Shown here: positions 45,101 to 54,533 of the stretch, piece after piece | How the letters are laid out: each line of letters begins with the position of its first letter | Numbering within the stretch: position 1 is the first letter of the stretch | Origin: Sorex araneus | Lineage: Eukaryota; Chordata; Mammalia; Eulipotyphla; Soricidae | Direction: 5' to 3' | NCBI RefSeq assembly: GCF_027595985.1 | Contig: NC_073303.1 | Location: forward strand, 27,165,347 to 27,229,346 | DNA length: 64,000 nucleotides | The notes under the pieces: generated by a model | The model's database searches: none | The model's input: only the letters and a program-made list of their open reading frames with translations | Told to the model about the DNA's origin: nothing | Position numbers and translations under genes: made by a program

Positions 45101-45370
45101 GAGCACCCCGCAAGGGCCGTGGAACCTCTGGGCTGTAAACACCAGCATCGACAGAGGCCAGCAGGCCCCGTTCTGCCACTCGCCCCCTCGGGTGTCTGCC
45201 CTGGGGGGTCCAGGCACTGCGCCCCACCCTGTCCTTGGCGCTCCTGCCCCCTCCTGCCCCAGCACCCTGCCCCCCCATCACGGCAGTCGGGCGCCAGAAC
45301 CCAGGGCTGGGTCTGCCTAAGGGTAGCGGGGCGGGGGGCTGGGTGCCCCAGCTCCTATGGCTGCAGGCTC

Positions 45371-45525
45371 CCTCTCCTTTTTTGAGCCACACCCGGCAGT
45401 GCTCAGGGCTTACTCCAGGTCCAAGCTCAGGGGTCACTCCTGATGGGCTCGAGGACCACGGCAGGTGCCAACAACGGAACCCCGGGCCGTGTGCAAACAA
45501 GCCCCTCCCGCCCCGTGCAGAGCCG
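45371..45525 (-). mobile_element. SOR-type SINE, old
   Basis: ttttttgagccacacccggc, caagctcaggggtcactcct, acggaaccccgggccgtgtg. Confidence 0.8.
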
Positions 45526-45611
45526 TCCACTCCGCCTCTCCCCGGAATGCAGGCGTGCCGGGCAGCCGGGTGCCAGGGCAGTCTGAGAGGCAGGCCTGGC
45601 TGCTCCGCACT

Positions 45612-46129
45612 CGAGCTGAGTAATGCCAAGCAACGCCAAGTACTGCTGAGTAATGCCAAGCAACACCAAGTACTGCTGAGTAATGCCAAGCGATGCCAAG
45701 TACTGCTGAGTAATGCCGAGCAATGCCAAGTACTGCTGAGTAATGCTGAACAATGCCAGGTACTGCTGAGTAATGCTGAGCAATGCTAAATACTGCTGAG
45801 TAATGCCAAGTGACGCCAAGTACTGCTGAGTAATGCCAAGTACTGCTGAGTAATGCCGAGCAACGCCAAGTACTGCTGAGTAATGCCGAGTAATGCCAAG
45901 TACTGCTGAGTAATGCTGAGCAATGCCAGGTACTGCTGAGTAATGCTGAGTGATGCCAAGTACTGCTGAGTAATGCCAAGCGATGCCAAGTACTGCTGAG
46001 TAATGCCGAGTGATGCCAAGTACTGCTGAGTAATGCCGAGTGATGCCAAGTACTGCTGAGCCATGCTGAGCCACGCCAAGGTCACGCAGTGCTGAGTCAT
46101 GCTGAGTCATGCTGAGTCATGCTGAGTAA
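45612..46129. repeat. TGCTGAGTAATGCC minisatellite, about 520 bp
   Basis: Higher-order units of about 25-30 bp built from tactgctgagtaatgcc and a(g/a)c(a/g)a(t/c)gccaag. The right end turns into three exact gctgagtcat copies (46091-46120). Open frames up to 227 codons on the - strand (repeated LGITQQYLA) are repeat artefacts. Confidence 0.95.
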
Positions 46130-47419
46130 GGCACGTGCTGCCGTGGGGGCCTCGTGCACGTCCCCAGGATTCTCTGTTACTGATTCCAAACACGGCTGAT
46201 TTAGCAGCATCGGGGACACAGTTTCGTGGGGGTCCCCTTCTCCCTACAGCTGCCCCGCCCCTACCGGCATGGGCTGGTTCCACACTGCGGTGGTCTCAGG
46301 GCCTTCCGGGGGGAGCGGCGCTGCAGAAATCTCGGGACTGTGTTTGTACTCTCGCGATCGAAAGCCCGTCCAAACAGCCCGCTGTTCCCCGGGCGAGACT
46401 GGGCACCTGGGCGCCGTCGCCCTGGCAGCACAGCTGTGCAGGACTAGGCCTTGGAGACCTCGGGCCAGGGGTGGCCAGTATCCCCCCGGTCACTGTCCAG
46501 GGGCCCTCCCAGGCCGAGGGGAGGAGGCAGCGCCCAGCGCAGTGGGCGGGGGAGCCCGTGGCCCTGACTAACTCCAGCCGCCCCCTTCGAGCCGAGGACA
46601 GACGAGGGCAGGAACAAAGGGTCAGCCATGCAGAGAAGAGCCTGCGTTCAGGGCAGAGCTGCCCCCTGCCCCGGGGTTGCCCCCAGCCCGTGCCGCGGAA
46701 GCCCCCCACCCCCACCCCCACTGCCCACGCACAGCCTGGCATCGCTGTGATGCTGTGACAAGCCGGCGTTTGCAGTCAAAGTCCAGTGGCCTCGCCGTGG
46801 GCTTAGATTCGTCCCCATGAAAACCAAATCATTTCCGTGGCAGCCGCCCCTCCTCTGCTCACTGTTCGCAGATGCCAGGAGAAGGCTATCCCTGGAAGGC
46901 TTCCTGGCAGAGGCGTCAATTCAGCTCCAGGATTTGGGGGATGAAAGACGGATTCATGTGGGTCCGTGAAGTGAGAAGAAGCCTGCTGGGAGACGTCGGG
47001 GAGCCAAGATTTGAATCCCAAGCCCTGAGACTCACTGAGGGGACACACCCGTCTAGAGCAAGGGGCCGGTGGCACTGGACGGGAGGAGGAGGGTGCCAGG
47101 AAGGTGCCCCCCCCCCCGGGGCCTGGCTGTGAGGAAAGAGAGGAGTGCCCAGCCGCAGGCTGCCTGGAGGGGCAGCGGGGACAGAGTCGGGCGGCCAGCA
47201 GGGGGCAGCACCACAGCAGCCGGTGCCGTGAGAGCGACTCGCTGCAGTCAGTCCTGCAGGGCCCGGCCAGTCACCCAGCGATAGGGCAGGAGGACCTGGG
47301 GCTTGTGTGCGGGGAGGGGTCGGCCAGTCAGGGGTGCTGGAGCCCAGAAGGGTCACTCGGTGGCCAGGCCCTTTGTGTTGGGCCCCAGGACTCCCAGGGA
47401 GTATGCCACACCCTCATGC

Positions 47420-47665
47420 CACTGTACACACACACGCCAGTGTCCACCGCACACTCCAGCATCCACCGCACACGCCACTGTCCACACACACGCCAATATC
47501 CACTGCAACACTCCAGTGTCCACACACACGCCAGTGTCCACACACACGCCAATATCCACTGCACACTCCAGTGTCCACACACACGCCAGTGTCCACACAC
47601 ACGCCAATATCCACTGCACACTCCAGTGTCCGCACACACGCCAGTGTCCACCGCACATGCAGGAG
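47420..47665. repeat. Minisatellite of about 36 and 20 bp units
   Basis: Alternating cacacacacgccagtgtc and cacgccaatatccactgcac, actccagtgtc units. Confidence 0.9.
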
Positions 47666-47849
47666 TCCTCAAGCACGCATGAGTGAGAAGCGCCTAAAGC
47701 GCAGCTGGGGCCCGCAGCCAAGGGCGTGTGCAGCGACGCATGGGTCCCGGGGCCTTTCTGTCAGGGTCACAGGGTCACGGCCTCTCCAAGACTGCAGGTG
47801 GGAGTGACAGGAGGGCTGAGCAGAGTCAGCTCCCCCACCTGCTCACAGG

Positions 47850-48867
47850 CCGCACCCGTGCACCCGCACCCGCGCACCCGCACCCGTGCACCTGACCCGT
47901 GCACCTGACCCGTGCACCCGCACCCGTGCACCCGCACCCGTGCACCCACATCCATGCACCTGACCCGTGCACCCGCACACCTGACCCATGCACCCGCACC
48001 CGTGCACCTGACCCGTGCAACATCACCCGCACACCTGACCCATGCACCCGCACCCGTGCACCTGACCCGTGCAACATCACCCGCACACCTGATCCATGCA
48101 CCCGCACCCGTGCACCCGCACCCGTGCAACATCACCCGCACACCTGACCCGTGCACCTGACCCGTGCACCTGACCCGTGCACCTGACCCGTGCACCTGAC
48201 CCGTGCACCTGACCCGTGCACCTGACCCGTGCACCCGCACCCGTGCACCTGACCCGTGCACCTGACCCGTGCACCTGACCCGTGCACCTGACCCGTGCAC
48301 CCGCACCCGTGCACCTGACCCGTGCACCTGACCCGTGCACCTGACCCGTGCACCTGACCCGTGCACCCGCACCCGTGCACCCGCACCCGTGCACCTGACC
48401 CGTGCACCCGCACCCGTGCACCCGCACCCGTGCACCTGACCCGTGCACCTGACCCGTGCACCTGACCCGCGCACCTGACCCGTGCACCCGCACCCGTGCA
48501 CCTGACCCGTGCACCTGACCCATGCACCCGCACCCGTGCACCCGCACCTGTGTACCTGACCCGTGCACCCGCACACCTGACCCGCGCACCCACACCTGTG
48601 CACCCGCACCCGTGCACCTGACCCGTGCACCTGGCCCATGTACCTGCACCCGTGCACCCGCACCCGTGCACCTGACCCGTGCACCTGACCCGTGTACCTG
48701 ACCCGTGCACCCACACCCGTGCACCTGACCCGTGTACCTGACCCGTGTACCTGACCCGTGCACCCACACCCGTGCACCTGACCCGTGCACCCACACCCGT
48801 GCACCTGACCCGTGTACCTGACCCGTGCACCATCACCTGTGCACCCGCACCCGTGCACCATCACCCA
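47850..48867. repeat. 13/14-bp minisatellite, about 1 kb, roughly 75 units
   Basis: Two interleaved units, gtgcacctgaccc (13 bp) and gtgcacccgcaccc (14 bp), with rare variants (catcacccgcac, gtgtacctgaccc). It carries a 415-codon - strand frame of VHGSGARVRCTGQ type that is not a gene. Short blocks repeat the same unit order, as from unequal exchange. Confidence 0.96.
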
Positions 48868-49707
48868 GATGTCTGCGGCCCCACAGAGGCCTCTGTGCCC
48901 GGGCTCTCCTGCCCCACTGTGAAGTGTCTCCCCTGCAGGGCCTCCCTCTCTGCCCAGCCTCCACCTTCCCGTCCCTGCTCCCCCTCTCCCCGCGGTGACA
49001 AATGTCCGCTCCACACCGGCCTTCTCTGCTGGGCCTTTGCTGGCTCCTGATCATCAGAGTTTGGCGTCCGGGTCGGACCCCGAGTCCCCCCCCCCGCTTG
49101 GGGCCGGGACCTGGTTGTTCTCCAGAAAGCTGCGCCGGGAACACACGTGAGCCCTCGGGTCACGCGAGGCACCAGCCCTCCCGCCCACGGGCCCGCCCTT
49201 GGCCTTCCTTTGCCTGCCCCCCCCGCCCAACACCTCTGTCCCTGTCCCAGCTCCGTCCCCAGGCTCTGGCCTGACCAAGCCGCAGCCCCCTGTGGGTCCG
49301 ACCACCCCCGGGCAGCGGCCGCCTGCCTCTGGGCCCGTGAGTGCCGCTGTCCCGTCTCCTCATCTCTCTCCCGATCAGTCCTGGGTGGGAGCCGGGGGCC
49401 GTGGGCTGGACATGGGACCCTCGGCCGGCGGGGCCCCCGGTGCCAGGGCGTGCTCCGTTGCCGGAGGCCGCAGGCCGCCGCTGTGTGCGCTGAGCCGCGT
49501 CTCTGAGCAGACCCAGCTCCGGAGCCGCCTCTTGGGGAGACAGGGTGAGGCCCTGGGGCCACCCCATCTCCCCACCCCTCAGTGGGCCGCTGTTTCCGCT
49601 GGCTCCTGCTCCTGGTGTCCGCCCTGCCGGCCGTCAAGGGCTCCCTGGACTCGGTCCTGCCTGCTGCTGGGGTCTGCCCGATCCAGCCGCCACTGTTTAC
49701 CTCCAGT

Positions 49708-49863
49708 GGGATTTCTCCCTCTGGTGTGGGGGCCACAGCTGGTGGTGCTCGGGGCTTGCTCCTGGCACTGTGCTCAGGCTTCACGCCAGGTGGTGCTGAG
49801 GGTTTGAGCTTCGCTCGGCTGCGTGCAAGTTCGATGCTGTGGCCCTGAACTATCTCTCCAGCC
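49708..49863 (-). mobile_element. SOR-type SINE, old
   Basis: ggccacagctggtggtgctc, ggcttcacgccaggtggtgc, ctgaactatctctccagccg. Confidence 0.8.
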
Positions 49864-50044
49864 GCAGGATCGCGGCACTTGGCTCAGCTCACTTGCTTCT
49901 TCCTCTCACCCAGCTTTTCCCAGCTCCCAAATCCGACTCTCCTGCCTCAGTGCCCCTCCCCTCCCTCCCTCCCCTCCCCCCCACACCTTCCTGCCCTGGG
50001 CCAGCATGCAGGGCAACTCGGGCTTAGGAGCTCTCCTGACACGG

Positions 50045-50765
50045 AGTGACTGAGAGGCAGCTGGGCACCTGCTCACACGCCCTGAACCAGGTTCAACCCC
50101 TGGCGCCCCGTATGGCCCCTGAGCCTGCCAGGAATGATGCCTGCATGCAGAGCCAGGAGTGAGCCCGAGCACAGAGGCAGGAGTCAGCTCCGAGCACAGA
50201 GCCAGGAGTCAGCCCTGAGCACAGAGCCAGGAGTGAGCCCCAAGCGCAGAGCCAGGAGTGAGCCCCGAGCACAGAGCCAGGAGTCAGCCCCGAGCACAGA
50301 GCCAGCAGTGAGCGCCCCGAGCTCAAAGCCAGGAGTGACCCCCGAGAACAGAGCCAGGAGTGACTCCTGAGCACAGAGCCAGGAGTGACCCCGAGCACAG
50401 ATCCGGGAGTCAGCCCCGAACACAGAGCCAGGAGTGAGCCCCAAGCACAGAGCCGGGAGTCAGCTCTGAGCACAGAGCCGGGAGTCAGCCCAGAGCACAG
50501 AGCCAGGAGTCAGCCCAGAGCACAGAGCCAGGAGTGAGTCCTGAGCACAGAGCCAGGAGTGAGTCCCGAGCACAGAGCCAGGAGTCAGCCCCGAGCACAG
50601 AGCCAGGAGTGAGTCCCGAGCACAGAGCCAGGAGTCAGCCCTGAGCACAGAGCCTGGAGTCAGCCCCGAGCACAGAGCCAGGAGTCAGCCCCGAGCACAG
50701 AGCCAGGAGTCAGCCCCGAGCACAGAGCCAGGAGTCAGCCCTGAGCATTGCAGGTGTGGCTCCCC
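50045..50765 (+). mobile_element. SOR SINE enlarged by an internal minisatellite
   Basis: The left part (50045-50143: gaggcagctgggcacctgct, ccaggttcaacccctggcgc, tatggcccctgagcctgcca) and the right part (50744-50765: agcattgcaggtgtggctcc) are the two ends of one SOR SINE. Between them its tail module is repeated 24 times. Confidence 0.92.
50144..50743. repeat. 25-bp minisatellite, 24 copies, inside a SINE
   Basis: Unit agcacagagccaggagtcag + ccccg, with common gagtgagtcc(t/c)g and rare length variants of 24 and 27 bp. A normal SOR copy has this module once or twice (for example at 53,779-53,803). Confidence 0.97.
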
Positions 50766-51149
50766 ACCCCACGCCCAGCTGCTGGCCGCCTCACACAGGG
50801 ACACTCTGTACAGACACTCAGGGACCATTCGGGCCCCCGCTCTGCTGTCCCCAGCCGGACACTCGTCTCCTTTTACTCCTTTACGTCAGGCTCCGTGACT
50901 GACAGTGCTCTCGACGATCGGGTCCCCTGCACACGCGCCCGACCCCACGCGCCCCACCGGTGTCCCTGTGGGCCCTCACCACGGGAAGACGGGGCTGGGC
51001 TGGTCCTCGGTGCTGTCTCTTGCTGTTTCCCTCCTGTCTTCCCTCTTCCCCACGCGCGCGGGGCCGCCCTGTCCGTCTCTCCCCCGACTTGCCCCCCAGC
51101 CCCATCTTCTGTGGGTCCAGATACAGGCAGCACCGTGTGTGGGCTTCTT

Positions 51150-51305
51150 CTTCCCTTTATTCTCTGGCAGGGGCACAGCTGGCTGTGCTGCGGGTCTACT
51201 CCTGGTTCTGTGCTCAGGAACCACCCTGGATGGGGCTTGGGGACCCCCATGGGGGGCCGTAAACTGTCCGCAGGGCAAACCCCCTGCCCTACGCCGCCCC
51301 TCGGC
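51150..51305 (-). mobile_element. SOR-type SINE, old
   Basis: gggcacagctggctgtgctg, ctgtgctcaggaaccaccct, cagggcaaaccccctgccct. Confidence 0.75.
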
Positions 51306-51571
51306 CGCGGCCTCTCTCACAGCTGAGCTGACCCCGGTGTCTCTCTCCGTCCTCTCTCCTTGGCTTTGGGCTGACTCCGGGTTCTGGCTAGTGTGGACAG
51401 CGCTGCAGAGAACACGGGAGTGCGGGTGGCCTTACTGGCCGGGGCTTGGGCCCAGCTGGACGTGGAGCCCCTTTCTGCACGTCGGGCGATACCCGGCCCG
51501 AGGTGTCGGTGCTGGGCGCCTGCCGCCTGAGCCGGCTCCCTGGCCCCTTCTTCTTGCTTATTAGTTTTTTT

Positions 51572-51756
51572 GTGTGTTTGTTTGGTTTTTTTGCTTTTTG
51601 GGTCACACTCAGCAATGCACAGGGGTTACTCCTGGCTTTGCACTCAGGAGTTACTCCTGGCAGTGCTCAGGGGACCATATGGGATGCTGGGAATCGAACC
51701 CGGGTCGACCGCGTGCAAGGCAAATGCCCTACCTGCTGTGCTATTGCTCCAGCCCC
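51572..51756 (-). mobile_element. SOR SINE, full length with target-site duplication
   Basis: T-rich end, gggtcacactcagcaatgca, through cgaacccgggtcgaccgcgt to ctattgctccagcccc. Duplicated target gcttattagttttttt/g at 51556-51571 and 51757-51772. Confidence 0.96.
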
Positions 51757-51944
51757 GCTTATTAGTTTTTTGATTTGGGTGCAGGGATGGAAGCCAGAGC
51801 TCCTGTCTGCCCCGCCCCTCCCCGGGCGCTTCAGAGCAGGGTCCCACCTGGTCTCAACGCCTGACCCCCCCCACCCAGACTGACCAGAACCATCTCAGCA
51901 AAACCTACGTCTGACACCCGTCTCTCTGTCTCCCCGTCTCTCTG

Positions 51945-52070
51945 TCTCTGTCTCTCACACGGACACACACTCCCACACTCACACTCACCCTTACGGCTTC
52001 CCACACATTCCCCGGCATACATGGACACACTCACACACACTCACAGGTGCCGACACACACGCTCACACAC
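51945..52070. repeat. CA/TCACAC-rich simple repeat
   Basis: Interrupted cacacactcac and acggacacac units. Confidence 0.8.
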
Positions 52071-52089
52071 TCCCACTCTTCCACGTGCC

Positions 52090-52950
52090 CTTACGTGAGT
52101 TTCGAGGAGGCCTGGGTGTGCGGGACGGGTGCCTTCGGGGGCCGAGAACCGTTTCCCTGGCCAGCCCACAGCGATGGACAGACGGACGAGGGAGCAGGGG
52201 GACCGAGAAACAGGGCCCCGGGCAGGGAGTTTATTTCTCTCTCCCCCGCAACGTAGCCCGACCTCCGCCCTGACAGCACGACTGTGGCCGTAGCCTTGGT
52301 CGCAGTCCCCCCATCACAGGCCCCCCTCCGCCTCCCTTCTCACCCCTCACAGTTATAGAGAAACCACAAAGGGTGGGTCGAACATTGTCGTAACAAGCAG
52401 AGGCCAGGCCACTCCGCCAGGGGAAGCTCTAGGAGATTAACTCAGGACAAAGTCTCATCTGAGGGCTCAGCACTCCAGATTACGAGGAGATCCGCTCAAG
52501 GGCTTCTAACCAGGGTCAGCTAGTCACCCATTTAAACAACCATAGTAAATTGACTTCTTACAGTAAGAGATCTATTAAGCTTAAAGGGTGGCTCTTCCTG
52601 GGGACATCTCGCTATATATTCAAGACCACAGTCCTCGGGCCAGGTTAGTCTTTCCTAACCCCAGCAGGGTCCTTGCTCAGTTACTGTGCTTAGCTTGTCC
52701 CTTCCGATGCTTGCCCTGGGTCCATCCAGTCCCTTCGTCAGGACCCTCCTTTTGGGGGTGTTAGGAACTAAAGGCAACTGAGGCTTAAGTCAAGTAGATA
52801 TTATGGGTGTCCAGGAATAGATGTTATTTGGAGTCAATTAATTCCCCTGTTACAAAGCATAGCGCCAACTGTCTTCCTGGGTCTATACCAAAAAAGGACA
52901 TTGCTAAACAAACCATGCAAATGACATAAAGGAAAGAAAAAGCAATATAG
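52090..52950 (-). mobile_element. Possible solitary LTR or similar insertion
   Basis: An 860-bp non-repetitive block, much less GC-rich than its flanks. Read on the - strand it has a TATA-like tctctataactgtgagg (about 52,345-52,361) and, about 120 bp on, an AATAAA (complement of tttatt at 52,230) followed by a C/T-rich stretch, the usual order of an LTR U3-R-U5. No gag/pol frame, second LTR or primer-binding site is seen, and the ends are not defined. Confidence 0.3.
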
Positions 52951-53084
52951 GATTACTAGTGCTTGATGGAATTGGGTGTGCCTCAGGAGCACTGTGGTGG
53001 GAGTAACTCAATAGACCTAAGCTCCCTGTGGGACGAGCAAGGACAACCGATTGTTATCCAACACCCTTACACCCAAACGCTTAG

Positions 53085-53180
53085 ACATGCACACACACAC
53101 ATATATTCGCAGACTCACATATACACACATGCACACACTCACACACTACTCACACACTCACACATTCACACACACACTTG
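53085..53180. repeat. CA-rich simple repeat
   Basis: acacacacatatattcgcag and (CA)n-(CTCACA)n units. Confidence 0.85.
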
Positions 53181-53291
53181 TGCTCTGGGCTCCTCTCTTC
53201 CCTTTGCTCTTCCCTCCCGCACCCCACCCCTGCCGCTCACTCCCCACCCCCCTCCCCGCCCCTCAGCTCTGGGCGGGCTGCAGCACCTGAT

Positions 53292-53335
53292 CACAGACCT
53301 TGTGTGCGGGAGGTCCCGGGTTTGAACCCCGGCCC
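53292..53335 (+). mobile_element. Short tRNA-like 3' half (SINE fragment)
   Basis: ccttgtgtgcgggaggtccc then gggtttgaaccccggcccca: a perfect 5-bp T stem (ccggg/cccgg) around a 7-base loop tttgaac. No upstream A box fits, so it is probably a fragment of a SOR-type head and not a tRNA gene. Confidence 0.4.
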
Positions 53336-53653
53336 CACACCCCCAACTCAGTGAGGTCCTCCGGGAAGCCCCAGCCCTGCCCTGCCCGTCCCTCTCCTCC
53401 CTGCCCCTCTCACCATTCCTCCAGGACCGTGAACTGGCGCCCGGGGACGCAGCACCTGCCCTGGTGGCTCTGCCTGGGCTGAGACTGAATGGCGCGACCA
53501 CAAGCACCGCCCAGCAGAACCGACACCCCTCGTGACACCCTCCAAGTCCCCGCGGTGGGGGAGGCAGGGCGCACAGGAGAAACTGAGGCTCAGCACTCGG
53601 GGGCTTGTTAGGAGCTGGACACGCTGCAGAAGCCCCTAGAGAAATGCAAGTTT

Positions 53654-53827
53654 GGGGCCGGAGCCATAGCGCAGTGGGGAGGGCGTTTGCCTTGCGTGGC
53701 CGACCTGGGTTTGATCCCCCGCGTCCCACAGGGTCCCCCGAGCACTGCTGGGAGTGATTCCCGAGTGCAGAGCCAGGAGTAAATCCTGAGCATCGCCGGG
53801 TGTGACCCAAAAAGAAAAAAAAAAAAC
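53654..53827 (+). mobile_element. SOR SINE, full length with target-site duplication
   Basis: GGGGCCGGAGCCATAGCGCA, gggtttgatcccccgcgtcc, to a 13-base A-run. Duplicated target atgcaagttt at 53644-53653 and 53828-53837. Confidence 0.95.
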
Positions 53828-53896
53828 ATGCAAGTTTAAGTCCGGAGGCTCTGGAGGCCGCGGCCGTCCCGGCTGCCCGGAGGACTCGTCGGTGGC

Positions 53897-53921
53897 GGGG
53901 GGGGGGGGGGGGGGGGGGGGG
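53897..53921. repeat. 25-base G homopolymer
   Basis: Uninterrupted G25 on the + strand, 60 bp after a recent SINE. Confidence 0.95.
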
Positions 53922-54357
53922 AACCCTGTCGCTCAGGCCGTGACTGTCGCCCCTCCCCCTCCCAGAATCGCTCGTCTCTAGGAAGCAGAGACGCCTGCCG
54001 ACTGCAGCCCAGATGCACGGTCAAGGGCCCTGGGCGGCCTGAGGGGTCTCTGGGGGTGGGGGACTCAGGGCCCAGGTGCTGGAGCCCGGAGGCGGAACAC
54101 GGCCCCCGGCACGGCCCCCTCTGCTCCGTCTCTGCTCCCCTCCGGAAGGTCCCGCCCAGGGAAGCCCTTCACACCGCGTCCCGCTGGGCCGGCCAAGGCC
54201 CTGGGCACGCAGGCGCCCGACGCGGCAGGCGGAGGCAGGCGCCTCGCCCAAGAAAGCGCGCCTACTCCTTCCCCGGCGACCGGCCCAAGCCGGGAGTCAT
54301 GTGCGAGGGCCGGGGGGCTCTCGGGCCAGGGGCTGTGACCCCGCACCATGCTTCTCC

Positions 54358-54533
54358 TCTTTTTTTTTTCTTTTTGGGTCACACCCAGCGATGCACAGGG
54401 GTTACTCCTGGCTCTGCACTCAGGAATTACTCCTAATGGTGCTCGGGGGACCCTATGGGATGCTGGGAATCGAACCCGGGTTGGCCGCGTGCAAGGCAAA
54501 CGCTCTACCCACTGTGCTCTCACTCTGGCCCCT
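54358..54533 (-). mobile_element. SOR SINE, full length
   Basis: T-run, gggtcacacccagcgatgca, gggaatcgaacccgggttgg, ctgtgctctcactctggccc. Flanked by short ctcctct repeats that may be the target duplication. Confidence 0.94.

Noticed and set aside
45427-46110. A 227-codon - strand frame (LGITQQYLALLGITQQYL type)
   Set aside because: It follows the period of the minisatellite exactly in two different frames; no coding signature.
47767-49014. A 415-codon open frame on the - strand
   Set aside because: It is the translation of a 13/14-bp minisatellite with no stop in the unit; the residues are a VHGSGARVRCTGQ repeat with no family, exon structure or start context.
53292-53335. A tRNA gene suggested by a perfect T-arm
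   Set aside because: No matching acceptor stem, D arm or A box upstream; it fits a fragment of the SOR SINE head.
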